Assembly: GCA_947589295.1 (NCBI GenBank)
Contig: CANQBZ010000021.1
Location: 1 to 37,061 of the forward strand
Reading direction: 5' to 3'
DNA: 37,061 nucleotides
From: an uncultured Akkermansia sp.
GTDB lineage: Bacteria > Verrucomicrobiota > Verrucomicrobiia > Verrucomicrobiales > Akkermansiaceae
This document shows, piece by piece, positions 1-8,098 of this stretch (within the stretch, counting starts at the first letter, position 1; each line of letters opens with the position of its first letter). Under the pieces are notes generated by a model. It saw nothing but the letters and a program-made list of their open reading frames with translations. It made no database searches and was not told where the DNA came from. A program made the translations under genes and the position numbers.

Positions 1-14
1 TTTTGTTGTTGCAC

Positions 15-37
15 CCTCAGAATACTCTTTTCTGAGG
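15..37. other. Short inverted repeat at window start
   Basis: CCTCAGA at 15-21 pairs with TCTGAGG at 31-37 around a nine-base loop. There is no clean T-run directly after it on either strand. It may be the end of a terminator for a gene outside the window. Apart from the promoter near 133, nothing else is seen in 1-132. Confidence 0.25.
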
Positions 38-132
38 AAACAAATCAACCTTCCTTTTTTTGTCTTCTCTTACCCCCTCTCTTAATTTTCTTGGGACGGA
101 TATGGATGTGTGCGGTGTCCGAAAAATGGTGT

Positions 133-161
133 TTGCCATCGAGCTCAAACTGTGCTAGTAT
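133..161 (+). promoter_or_regulatory. Sigma-70-type promoter for the 178 operon
   Basis: TTGCCA at 133-138, a 17-base spacer, then TAGTAT at 156-161. The predicted transcription start is near 168, about ten bases before the ATG at 178. The same layout recurs at other gene starts in the window. Confidence 0.5.
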
Positions 162-177
162 GAGCCTTGGGAAATAA

Positions 178-1482
178 ATGAAAATGATGCGGATTATCAT
201 ACTTATGGCTGCGCTGATGGGAGCAGGCGTGTGGGCAGAAGAAGCTCCGAATGAAACGCCGAATGACCATGCTGCAGAGACTCAGGATAACGATGAGCAA
301 TCTGAACAAACGAGGAATCTTGATCGCTTTCGCATGCGTTGTCGCAACCTTGATAGCAAAATGAAGGAATATGACAAGCAATTTGAGGCCATGGAGGCTC
401 CTCCCAGGTCGCTCGTGTCTTTATACAAGCGTGTGTCAGGAATGTTGGCAGAGCGTTTGCAGAATGTGGAACAGCTTATTGAGAAGTGCCAAGCATCGCA
501 GGGTAAGCGCGCGGAGTTGCTTTCCTCCGACTATGTATTTAGTATCGTGCCAGATGACCAACGTATGAAGTACATTGAGGATGGGAAAGCGCTGATCAAG
601 AGAGCGGTACGTGGTTTGCACGGGCGAACTGAAGGACAGCAGGTGGAGGGGCTGAATCTTATGATGAAAGCACATGAGGCGTACCAAGGGGTTGCAGGCT
701 ACGTGGAATTGGAAGCAATGGCTAATGAGGTGATATCCAAACTCAGCAGGAAGTGGAGTCGTGCCAAGGAGCGACTTACTAAGACACGCGAAAAACTTGT
801 CCCTGCTGCAGCAGAAAAAAGCCGGGAGCTTGATCAGCGTGCTTACGAAAAGCAGATGCAGTCAATAGAAGGTGCAAACCAAAGTAAACAAATTATTGCT
901 CCGATGCAGAATAACTTGCTCATGCTTGAGAAAGCATGTGCCTCACTTTCTTCTTGCTCCGATACGCTGAAGGGACAACAGGGCAACGAACAGGGGCAAA
1001 CCGAGCAATTGCTTGTTAAATGCTGGGAAAAGCTGGATCTCGCGCGCAGCAAGATGATGGGAGGGGAACTGGATGAAGCAGAGTCCATACTCCGCGATGG
1101 GGAGGAATTTGCTGCAGTACGTAGCTTGCGTCCTGAGTTCCTGGGGCAGGTGGAGCGTTCCAAACTCAGTGAGCAAATTCAAGCGATGCTTACCGAATTG
1201 CGTGGACGCCTCCGTGCTTTGTCCAAACTGGATAGCTCTATTAACCGAGATATGAACAGTATCGAACGTTCGCTCCACACGCTTGAGCAGCAGCAGGAAC
1301 GACTAGATTCGGAGTTCGAGGACTTTCGTAGAGCCCAAGAGGATAGCAAGGAAGATGCGAAAGGAGATGTTGCAGATCAACCGACCTCCGACACGGATGA
1401 GAGTGATCCACAGCAAGACGAGGAAGAGTCGCTACAGTCTGAAGAGGAACAGAATTCAGAAGGAGGCAGTGAGGAGAAGTGA
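178..1482 (+). CDS. Exported coiled-coil protein of unknown function
   Basis: The family is not recognised. The 434-residue protein opens with a clear signal peptide (basic MKMMR, hydrophobic stretch, likely cleavage after GVWA near residue 20). The body is strongly helical and charged, with long heptad-like Glu/Lys/Arg/Leu stretches through roughly residues 45-380. The last 50 or so residues are acidic and low complexity (Asp/Glu/Ser/Gln-rich), so it is probably an elongated periplasmic or surface protein. The ATG at 178 sits about ten bases after a predicted transcription start. The stop overlaps the GTG of the next gene (GTGA at 1479-1482), so it is the first member of a translationally coupled four-gene set ending in a GH110 glycosidase. 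A role in processing or scaffolding linked to that enzyme is only inference. Confidence 0.8.
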   Translation: MKMMRIIILMAALMGAGVWAEEAPNETPNDHAAETQDNDEQSEQTRNLDRFRMRCRNLDSKMKEYDKQFEAMEAPPRSLVSLYKRVSGMLAERLQNVEQLIEKCQASQGKRAELLSSDYVFSIVPDDQRMKYIEDGKALIKRAVRGLHGRTEGQQVEGLNLMMKAHEAYQGVAGYVELEAMANEVISKLSRKWSRAKERLTKTREKLVPAAAEKSRELDQRAYEKQMQSIEGANQSKQIIAPMQNNLLMLEKACASLSSCSDTLKGQQGNEQGQTEQLLVKCWEKLDLARSKMMGGELDEAESILRDGEEFAAVRSLRPEFLGQVERSKLSEQIQAMLTELRGRLRALSKLDSSINRDMNSIERSLHTLEQQQERLDSEFEDFRRAQEDSKEDAKGDVADQPTSDTDESDPQQDEEESLQSEEEQNSEGGSEEK

Positions 1483-1931
1483 GCAGGTTGACCACCATAT
1501 ACGAGAAGACACGGAAATGGGCAGCGTGGAGGTTGCCTGCGTGTTTGTTGGCGTTGTTGGGATTGTGGGCAGAAGTCCCGGCAGTCGAACTGCCAATGGA
1601 GGTGGATGGGATTTTTGCTCGCTATGTGAAACTTGGAGAGGAATTGGAAGATGTGATGGCACGGGTGCGGGATAGGAGCAGTGCCGATGCTCGAAGCTCA
1701 GCTTTGCAGGCGTTGCTCGCCCGCGTGGGCGAATCGCGTCGCGAAATCGGCGCTCTACCGAGGCTGTCGGCGGATGTGGCAGAAGCCGTTACCAGCAAAT
1801 ACGAAAAGCAAATGCGCGAAGTGTGGGGGCGCGTGTATGAATCGATTTACCGCTTGCAGCGAGTGCGCTGCTACGAGTCCGTTCCCTTTTTCCGCTCCTT
1901 CAGCATACTTTGTTCTTTACTTGAGTCATGA
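1479..1931 (+). CDS. Small exported protein, paralog of next gene
   Basis: This is a 150-residue protein of unrecognised family. It starts at a GTG that overlaps the stop of the preceding gene, and its own stop overlaps the ATG of the following one (ATGA at 1928-1931). The N-terminus has a basic segment (about residues 9-18) followed by a hydrophobic stretch (LPACLLALLGLWAEVPA), consistent with a signal peptide or anchor. The mature part is helical. Residues about 45-130 align by eye with the next protein: an LxxVRD followed by a Ser/Ala segment, then a central Arg/Gly/LP segment, SADV/SPEV and a following YEKQ/YEQR. The two are therefore probably products of a tandem duplication. Function unknown. 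Confidence 0.7.
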   Translation: MSRLTTIYEKTRKWAAWRLPACLLALLGLWAEVPAVELPMEVDGIFARYVKLGEELEDVMARVRDRSSADARSSALQALLARVGESRREIGALPRLSADVAEAVTSKYEKQMREVWGRVYESIYRLQRVRCYESVPFFRSFSILCSLLES

Positions 1932-2359
1932 AGCGCGTTTGGATGATCATTGTGGCGTTAACGGGTATGGTCTGCGCTGAGGAAGCATCACTGCCTCCCG
2001 CCGGGCAGGAGAGCGTACCCGTTCCGCCGGAAGAGGCTCATATTCGTGCTGGCATTGTCATTTTGGGGAGGTTGTACAACACTCTTGCTCACGTGAGAGA
2101 TGCCGATTCTGCTCAAGCTGCAGTACCGGTCATTGTGGGGCTTACTCGAGCAGTACGCTCATGGGGCCAGGCCGTGACGGGCTTGCCTTTGCGCAGCCCG
2201 GAGGTTATCAAAACCTACGAACAGCGTTACCTGCCCATCATTGACAAATTAAACGGATATCTGCGAGCTCAGGGTGAGCGTTTGGCCGCATCAAATTATT
2301 ATGACACGCAGGATTTGGCTACGGCTCTCCTGGCTCTTTACAGCACGGTGCAACAATGA
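1928..2359 (+). CDS. Small exported protein, tandem paralog
   Basis: A 143-residue protein with a typical signal peptide (MKRVWMIIVALTGMVCAEE, cleavage probably after CA). The rest is a helical domain of about 110 residues resembling the preceding gene product in length, order of motifs and C-terminal helix. It is coupled on both sides: ATGA overlap with the upstream gene, and ATGA overlap at 2356-2359 with the GH110 gene. No catalytic motif is visible. The coupling suggests fixed stoichiometry with the neighbours, which would fit subunits or accessory proteins, but this is inference. Confidence 0.72.
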   Translation: MKRVWMIIVALTGMVCAEEASLPPAGQESVPVPPEEAHIRAGIVILGRLYNTLAHVRDADSAQAAVPVIVGLTRAVRSWGQAVTGLPLRSPEVIKTYEQRYLPIIDKLNGYLRAQGERLAASNYYDTQDLATALLALYSTVQQ

Positions 2360-4053
2360 GACATCTTCTAAAACTTGTCATCGGCGGGTGCATGGCATTG
2401 TGTGTACTGGGGGCAATGCCGGTCCACGGCGAACGGGATGATGGGATCGAATTGCGCCGGAAAATACAGGCTGCGTCGAGTGGCAGCGCCATCGCGTTGC
2501 CCAAGCGGGAGTACCATCTTTACCCCGACAGCTCGCCTAAAATGAATTTTTATGTGTCCAACCACGACCAGCAGCGCGATATCCCGGTCGGGTTGCCCTT
2601 TGTCAAAAAGAACCGTGTGACTTTGGATGGGCAGGGCAGCACGCTTGTTGTCCATGGCAAGATGCAGCCCCTGCTCGTGCAGGATAGCGCTGGCGTGACG
2701 CTGCGAAATTTGACGATCCGCTACGCAACGCCCTTTTTTGTGGAAGGTAAAATTGTGGAGATAGCCGATGGGATGACGACGTTGGAGGTGCCGCGTTCCC
2801 TCTTTTCGTGGAAGGTGGAAAATGGCAAATTCCGCATCCTGCGCGAGGATGGTGAAGCAGGTGTGAACATGGCGTTGCCATTTGAGGCGGACGGGCCCAT
2901 GGTGCCGCGTGCGGGAGGGGGAGATATGGGGTGGACTGACCGCGCGGAAGAGGCAGGAGGAGACAGGGTGCGTTTTGCCACGGATGCCAGTAAGGCCGGG
3001 CTGAAGGAGGGGCAGGTGGTGGTGCTGCGTAATGGGATGCGCCCGCACCCGGCCGCAGTGCTGTACCGGGCAAAGGATACGAAGTTGGAAAACGTCGTGT
3101 TCCAGGATAGTCAGGGAATGGGACTCCTGGCGCAGCGAAGCGAAAACGTCACGATCAGTGGCGGCGGCTGCATACGCGCCAAAGGACGGATTTACACGGT
3201 GTCGGCTGACGCCACCCATTTTTCCAACTGCCGCGGACTTATCCACGTGGAGAATGCCCTTTATGAGGGAATGATGGATGATGCCATCAATGTGCACAGC
3301 ACCTGCCTGAGCATCGAGAAGGTGGAGAGTCCCACGTGCATCATTGCGAAATACATGCACCATCAATCTGTGGGGTTTGAGGTGTTTTTAGCCGGGGAAC
3401 GGGTGCAGTTTATTCGCGGCAAGGTGCTGGAGAATATCCCCGAATTGGGGCGTGTGAAGACGGCGGAGATGCTCGATGAGCGGCATGTGAAATTGACGTT
3501 TGAGGCTCCTCTGCCGAAGGGAATAGGTGAGGGAGATGCTGTCGAGAATGCCGACTGGTATCCATCCGTTGAGTTCATCAACAACACCGTACGCCACAAC
3601 CGCGCGCGCGGCGCGCTTTTCACCACACCGAAATCAGTTCTGGTAAAGGGCAATAAATTTGTGCGTTCGCACGGCAGCGCGATTCTGTTGGCGGGGGACG
3701 CGCAAGGTTGGTTTGAGAGCGGATCCTGCCGTGATGTGAAGATTATCGGTAATCTTTTTGATCATAACCTCACGGCTGGTTACCAATTTACGGACGCCAT
3801 CATTTCCATCTGCCCGGAGGTGCGTGACATCGGAAACCAGAAACAGCGTTATCATCGCAATATCCTCATTTCCGGCAACACATTTCGCACGCATCACGTG
3901 CCCTTGCTCTCTGTCCGATCGGCGGAGCATGTGGTGTTTCGCAAGAACAAGGTGGTGTGGGATGACCTGTTTCCGCCGCGCGGCAAGGGACGCGTCTTTA
4001 TCATCAATGATCCCGTTCCTGAAAACATCATCCTCTCCACAAAACAACCCTGA
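2356..4053 (+). CDS. GH110 alpha-1,3-galactosidase, exported
   Basis: A 565-residue protein with a signal peptide (cleavage near VHG, residue 25) followed by a right-handed parallel beta-helix built of short turns (for example VTLDGQGSTL and VTLRNLTIRY). It matches my knowledge of GH110, the family of alpha-1,3-galactosidases that remove terminal alpha-galactose from blood-group-B-type and linear B glycans. The diagnostic region is EGMMDDAINVH, with the acidic pair Asp308-Asp309 expected at the active site, followed by HNRARGALFTTPKSVLVKGN and a GSAILLAGDA segment typical of the family. Length fits the family (about 550-620). It is the last gene of a coupled set with three exported proteins of unknown function. 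It probably acts in the periplasm or outside the cell on mucin-type glycans. Alternative: another beta-helix glycosidase, less likely given the motifs. Confidence 0.87.
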   Translation: MRHLLKLVIGGCMALCVLGAMPVHGERDDGIELRRKIQAASSGSAIALPKREYHLYPDSSPKMNFYVSNHDQQRDIPVGLPFVKKNRVTLDGQGSTLVVHGKMQPLLVQDSAGVTLRNLTIRYATPFFVEGKIVEIADGMTTLEVPRSLFSWKVENGKFRILREDGEAGVNMALPFEADGPMVPRAGGGDMGWTDRAEEAGGDRVRFATDASKAGLKEGQVVVLRNGMRPHPAAVLYRAKDTKLENVVFQDSQGMGLLAQRSENVTISGGGCIRAKGRIYTVSADATHFSNCRGLIHVENALYEGMMDDAINVHSTCLSIEKVESPTCIIAKYMHHQSVGFEVFLAGERVQFIRGKVLENIPELGRVKTAEMLDERHVKLTFEAPLPKGIGEGDAVENADWYPSVEFINNTVRHNRARGALFTTPKSVLVKGNKFVRSHGSAILLAGDAQGWFESGSCRDVKIIGNLFDHNLTAGYQFTDAIISICPEVRDIGNQKQRYHRNILISGNTFRTHHVPLLSVRSAEHVVFRKNKVVWDDLFPPRGKGRVFIINDPVPENIILSTKQP

Positions 4054-4068
4054 CGATACGAGACAGCC

Positions 4069-5313
4069 ATGGCTACCATTCGCCCCTTTGCCGCGCTACG
4101 ACCGCCCCGACGCTACGCTCAGCAGGTTTCAAGCCTGCCGTACGATGTGATGAACCACGAGGAAGCCTGCCGCATGGCGGGGGGTAATGTCTCCTCGTTC
4201 TTGCACATTTGCCGTGCGGACATCGACACTTCGGAAGCGGCGATTCACGATGAAGTCACCTATGTCAAGAGCCGTGAGAACTTGCAGGACTTCGTCCGCC
4301 GCGGGTTTTTGGTGCGCGATGCGGCGCCGTGCTACTACATTTACCGCCAAATCATGTGGGGCCGCGTGCAGACGGGTATTGTGGGTTGCGCAAGTGTTGA
4401 TGAATACCTGAACGGTACGATCAAAAAACACGAACTCACTCGCAAGGAGAAGGAGCTGGATCGCATCAATCACTTTGATGCTTGCAGTGCGCAGACGGAG
4501 CCGGTGTTCTTAGCTTATCGGAAGCATGAGGGCATTTCCTCGGCCGTGCGCGAGTGGATCAAGTTCCACAAACCGGAGTACGACTTCACGAGTGAGGATG
4601 GCGTCACCCACATTTTATGGCCGGTGGATGACCCGGCGGTGATTGAGACCATCCGTCACGGGTTTGAGGAAGTACCGACCCTCTACATAGCGGATGGACA
4701 CCACCGTACAGCCTCTTCGGCGGCTGTTTCGGCATGTCGTCGCGAGCAGCACCCGGACTACACCGGCGCGGAAGAGTTCAACTACTTGATGGCCGTCACT
4801 TTCTGTGATGAGGACTTGTTCATCATGGACTACAACCGTGTGGTGACGGACCTGAACGGTCACAGTCGTGAAGAGTTGATCCGGCTGATTGCGGAGAAGT
4901 TCGAGGTGATTCCTGCCGACAAGGACGGCCCCGTATCCCCGCACTCCAAACACAGCTTTGGCATGTGCTTGGGCGGTCGCTGGTACACGATCATTGCCAA
5001 GCCCGGCAGCTTTGATGAGCAACACCCCATCCGCAGCCTCGATTGCTCGATTCTGCAGGAGAATGTGCTGGCCCCTCTCCTGGGCATTGAGGACCCACGC
5101 ACCAGCCCGAGCATCGATTTCGTGGGCGGCATTCGCGGGTTGCGCGAGCTCGAGGAGCGCGCGGGCGAGGAGGGAGTCGCCTTTGCCTTGTACCCGGTGA
5201 GCATGGAGGACCTCTTCCGCGTGGCTGACAGCGGGGAAATTATGCCGCCCAAGTCCACGTGGTTCGAGCCCAAGTTGCGCAGCGGGCTCTTCGTGCATGA
5301 AATTGAGAGATGA
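4069..5313 (+). CDS. DUF1015 family protein, possibly serine-linked
   Basis: A 414-residue protein of the DUF1015 (PF06245/COG4198) family. Family features include the N-terminal IRPFAALRPP and SLPYDVMN segments, a KKHELTRKEKE segment, and the strongly conserved ADGHHRTAS motif at about residues 208-216 (Asp209, His211, His212, Arg213). The DGHHR motif recalls ParB/SerK/SbnI-type serine kinases, and DUF1015 genes commonly neighbour serA and serC in Bacteroidota and related bacteria. Here serA is two genes downstream in the same run. A role in serine or phosphoserine metabolism is therefore plausible but unproven. The ATG at 4069 lies 15 bases after the GH110 stop, so read-through transcription from upstream is possible. 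Confidence 0.82.
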   Translation: MATIRPFAALRPPRRYAQQVSSLPYDVMNHEEACRMAGGNVSSFLHICRADIDTSEAAIHDEVTYVKSRENLQDFVRRGFLVRDAAPCYYIYRQIMWGRVQTGIVGCASVDEYLNGTIKKHELTRKEKELDRINHFDACSAQTEPVFLAYRKHEGISSAVREWIKFHKPEYDFTSEDGVTHILWPVDDPAVIETIRHGFEEVPTLYIADGHHRTASSAAVSACRREQHPDYTGAEEFNYLMAVTFCDEDLFIMDYNRVVTDLNGHSREELIRLIAEKFEVIPADKDGPVSPHSKHSFGMCLGGRWYTIIAKPGSFDEQHPIRSLDCSILQENVLAPLLGIEDPRTSPSIDFVGGIRGLRELEERAGEEGVAFALYPVSMEDLFRVADSGEIMPPKSTWFEPKLRSGLFVHEIER

Positions 5314-5378
5314 GTGTGTTTTGTTCAAGGTGCCGATGAGGCCGTCATAGCGAGTATGCACGCAGGGCAGCCAGATGC

Positions 5379-5384
5379 GAAGGA
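5379..5384 (+). promoter_or_regulatory. Shine-Dalgarno site setting the methyltransferase start
   Basis: GAAGGA ends seven bases before the ATG at 5392. No comparable site precedes the in-frame GTG at 5314 or the ATG at 5356, so translation most likely begins at 5392. Strong sites are uncommon in this window. Confidence 0.55.
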
Positions 5385-5391
5385 TGAGCCG

Positions 5392-6507
5392 ATGCTCTTT
5401 GCAGAGCCGGAAGGGGAGAGTTCGGCCTATTTGACTGAGCAAATCATCACGTGCCTGGGCAACAAGCGCGCGTTGCTCGGGCATATTTTGCGGTCGGTTC
5501 AATACGTCAAGGAATGCTTGGGGAAGGATAAAATATCTTGTCTGGATCTCTTTTCCGGTTCCGGTATCGTGTCGCGCGCCCTCAAAGCTCATGCAACCGA
5601 TTTGTTCAGCAATGATCTGGAGCCGTACGCGCGGGTCATCAGCGAATGCTATCTGGCGAATCCTTCCGATGTGGAAAACAGTCGTCTGCACACCTTGTAC
5701 AATGAGCTGGAGAAACGCATCGATGAGGAGTTGAGTCCCGGGTTCATCACGCGCTTGTACGCGCCACAGGATGACAACAACATCCGGCGTGGTGAGCGCG
5801 TCTTTTACACGCATCGCAACGCCATGTACTTGGACACGGCGCGAAGGCTTATTGAGGAGATCGTGCCGGGACGTATGAAGCCATTTTTCATTGCTCCCTT
5901 GCTCTATGAAGCCTCCGTTCACACCAACACGTCAGGCGTTTTCAAGGGCTTTTACAAAAATAAGCGCGGCGTGGGGCAATTCGGCGGGAGCGGACGCAAT
6001 GCTCTCAGCAGGATTTTGGGGGAGATCAGGCTTCAGTTGCCGGTGTTTTCACGTTTTGAAACGCAGAATCACATTTACCGTCAGGATGCCCGGGAGTTGC
6101 ATCTGCACCTGCCGGAACTCGACTTTGCTTACCTGGATCCTCCCTACAACCAACATCCTTACGGCTCCAATTACTTCATGCTGAATCTTCTCACGGATTA
6201 CCGGGAGCCACGTGAGATATCGGCGGTGTCGGGCATACCGATGGGGTGGAACCGCTCGGCATTCAACAAGGCTCCCCTTGCCGGTGAAGCATTGTTCAAA
6301 ACCATCGAGCAGTGTCCGGCCAGGTACATCTTGCTTTCTTACAACTCAGAGGGCTTTGTGGCGCCGGAGGAATTGCGCGACGTGATGGAAGGATTGGGCG
6401 AAGTATCTGCCATGGAAACATCCTACAACGCTTTTCGCGCCTCCCGCAACCTGAGCAAGCGCGCGCTGCACGTGCGCGAGTGCCTCTTCCTCTTGAAACG
6501 AAAATAA
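5392..6507 (+). CDS. D12-class N6-adenine DNA methyltransferase
   Basis: A 371-residue enzyme from the preferred start. It has the MethyltransfD12 (Dam-like) architecture: an N-terminal LGNKRALLGHI segment, the AdoMet-binding motif LDLFSGSGIVSRAL (about residues 51-64), an SNDLEPYA acidic-loop motif, and the catalytic DPPYN at residues 249-253 followed by HPYGSNYFMLN. It should transfer a methyl group from AdoMet to adenine N6 in a specific DNA site. No restriction endonuclease or specificity gene is adjacent, so it looks like an orphan methyltransferase. It lies between DUF1015 and serA on the same strand, with 19 bases to serA. The frame is open upstream to a GTG at 5314, but the Shine-Dalgarno site supports 5392. 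The recognition site cannot be read from sequence. Confidence 0.85.
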   Translation: MLFAEPEGESSAYLTEQIITCLGNKRALLGHILRSVQYVKECLGKDKISCLDLFSGSGIVSRALKAHATDLFSNDLEPYARVISECYLANPSDVENSRLHTLYNELEKRIDEELSPGFITRLYAPQDDNNIRRGERVFYTHRNAMYLDTARRLIEEIVPGRMKPFFIAPLLYEASVHTNTSGVFKGFYKNKRGVGQFGGSGRNALSRILGEIRLQLPVFSRFETQNHIYRQDARELHLHLPELDFAYLDPPYNQHPYGSNYFMLNLLTDYREPREISAVSGIPMGWNRSAFNKAPLAGEALFKTIEQCPARYILLSYNSEGFVAPEELRDVMEGLGEVSAMETSYNAFRASRNLSKRALHVRECLFLLKRK

Positions 6508-6525
6508 TGAACAACAGTCAAGCTT

Positions 6526-8094
6526 ATGAAAATACTCATACCAACGAAATTGGACCAGGCAGCAGCCGCCGCATTGCGCGCTGCCAGCTATGAAGTGGTG
6601 CAGGATGATGCAACCCCGCTGATCGAGCAGGTGCAGCTTCACGGGGATGCATCGGGACTCATTGTGCGTTCCGAAAAGGTGCCGGCTGAGATCATGGACG
6701 CTATGCCGGGGCTCAAGTGCATTATCCGCGCCGGCGCCGGGTACGACAATATCGACTACGTGTACGCACGCACCAAGGGCATCGATGTGATGAACACGCC
6801 GGGAGCCAATGCCAACGCGGTGGCGGAGGAAGTGGTGGCCATGATATTGGCTGCCTACCGCTACGTGGTGCCGGCGGATGTGACCACGCGGGCCGGTGAG
6901 TGGAACAAAAAGCAGTATATGGGACGCGAGCTCACTCGCAAAACTGTGGGCATTCTCGGGTTAGGCAACATAGGACGCCTCCTCGTGAAGCGCTTGCAAG
7001 GCTTCGAGTGCACCGTGCTCGGGTACGATCATTTCCTCTCCAAACAGCGCGCGTTGAATATCGGCGCCACCCCCGCGGAACTCGATGAAATTTTTTCTAC
7101 GGCGGATATTGTTTCCATCCATGTGCCGGGCGGTCCCAGTACGAAGAATATGGTGGATGCGCGCTTGCTGGGACTGATGAAGGACGGGGCGATGCTGGTG
7201 AACTGCGCGCGCTACGGTGTGGTTGATGAGGAAGCTTTGCGCGCTGTGAAGAAAAGTGGCAAGAAGCTCATCTATTGCACGGATGTGCATCCCAAAGATG
7301 TGGCAGCCCAGCAGCCCAGCGCCGATGTGGCGGATGTGATTTTGCCGCACTTGGGTGCCAATACAAGGGAGGCCAACAAGGCGGCGGCCGTGCGCGCTGC
7401 GGCGGAAATGCAAGCCTACTTTGCGGAGGGGGATACCAGTTGTGTGGTAAATGCGGAGAAACCGGCGGACCTGAACCCGGCGCACCTGCGCATGGCAGCC
7501 ATGCTCGGGCGCCTCTGTTACCAGGTGGCCGGTTGCAAGCCCATCCGCCGCATTGAGTGCACATTCTACAACAACTTGCGATCATTTCGCAAATGGTTCA
7601 CGCCGTGGATTCTGCAGGGCGCTGTGCCGGGGGCGGAGCACGGTCTCATGCCTGCTGCGGCAGAGGCTTCCCTACGCGAGCACGGCATCTCTTTCAAGGC
7701 ACGTGAGCCTATGGACGATAAATTTTACGATGATTCGCTCACTCTCGACCTCTTCACGGAGGAGAATAGCGAGCAGCGCAAGGCGAGTGTGCGTGGGATG
7801 GTGGTGGATGGCACGCCGGTTGTCTCCCGCATCGATGTCTTCCAGCATCTTTACGCGGCTCTACCCGGACATACCCTCGTCCTCCGTTATCAGGACAGAC
7901 CCGGCGTGATCGCCTCCATCGGCCAGACACTTTCCGAGGCCGGCATCAACATCGACAACATCGTGGCCCCGCTCGATCAGGCCAGCGGCGATGCCTTGGC
8001 TGTCATCAAAACGAACGAGCAGGTCACGGAGAAGCAAGTGGCAGAACTCGCCGCCAGTGTGGACGCCAAGCTTGCCTTTGCCCTGACGATGTGA
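6526..8094 (+). CDS. serA: D-3-phosphoglycerate dehydrogenase (SerA)
   Basis: A 522-residue NAD-dependent dehydrogenase of the D-2-hydroxyacid family, catalysing the first step of serine synthesis (3-phosphoglycerate to 3-phosphohydroxypyruvate). The order is: substrate-binding half with RAGAGYDNID, the nucleotide-binding GLGNIG at residues 145-150, Arg229 in NCARYG, His275 in LPHLGANT, an intervening domain, and a C-terminal ACT domain from about residue 445 (LVLRYQDRPGVIASIGQ) for allosteric control, probably by serine. The usual catalytic Glu, 29 residues after the Arg, is Asp258 here (DVHPKD). Length matches long, ACT-containing SerA proteins. No good Shine-Dalgarno site is seen. manC follows after four bases. 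Confidence 0.9.
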   Translation: MKILIPTKLDQAAAAALRAASYEVVQDDATPLIEQVQLHGDASGLIVRSEKVPAEIMDAMPGLKCIIRAGAGYDNIDYVYARTKGIDVMNTPGANANAVAEEVVAMILAAYRYVVPADVTTRAGEWNKKQYMGRELTRKTVGILGLGNIGRLLVKRLQGFECTVLGYDHFLSKQRALNIGATPAELDEIFSTADIVSIHVPGGPSTKNMVDARLLGLMKDGAMLVNCARYGVVDEEALRAVKKSGKKLIYCTDVHPKDVAAQQPSADVADVILPHLGANTREANKAAAVRAAAEMQAYFAEGDTSCVVNAEKPADLNPAHLRMAAMLGRLCYQVAGCKPIRRIECTFYNNLRSFRKWFTPWILQGAVPGAEHGLMPAAAEASLREHGISFKAREPMDDKFYDDSLTLDLFTEENSEQRKASVRGMVVDGTPVVSRIDVFQHLYAALPGHTLVLRYQDRPGVIASIGQTLSEAGINIDNIVAPLDQASGDALAVIKTNEQVTEKQVAELAASVDAKLAFALTM

Positions 8095-8098
8095 ATCC

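Noticed and set aside
2368..3366. 332-codon minus-strand open frame
   Set aside because: Antisense shadow of the GH110 gene; His/Arg-rich translation without family features.
4615..5922. 435-codon minus-strand open frame
   Set aside because: It lies fully opposite the DUF1015 and methyltransferase genes, which have clear family motifs. Its translation shows no domain or sensible composition.
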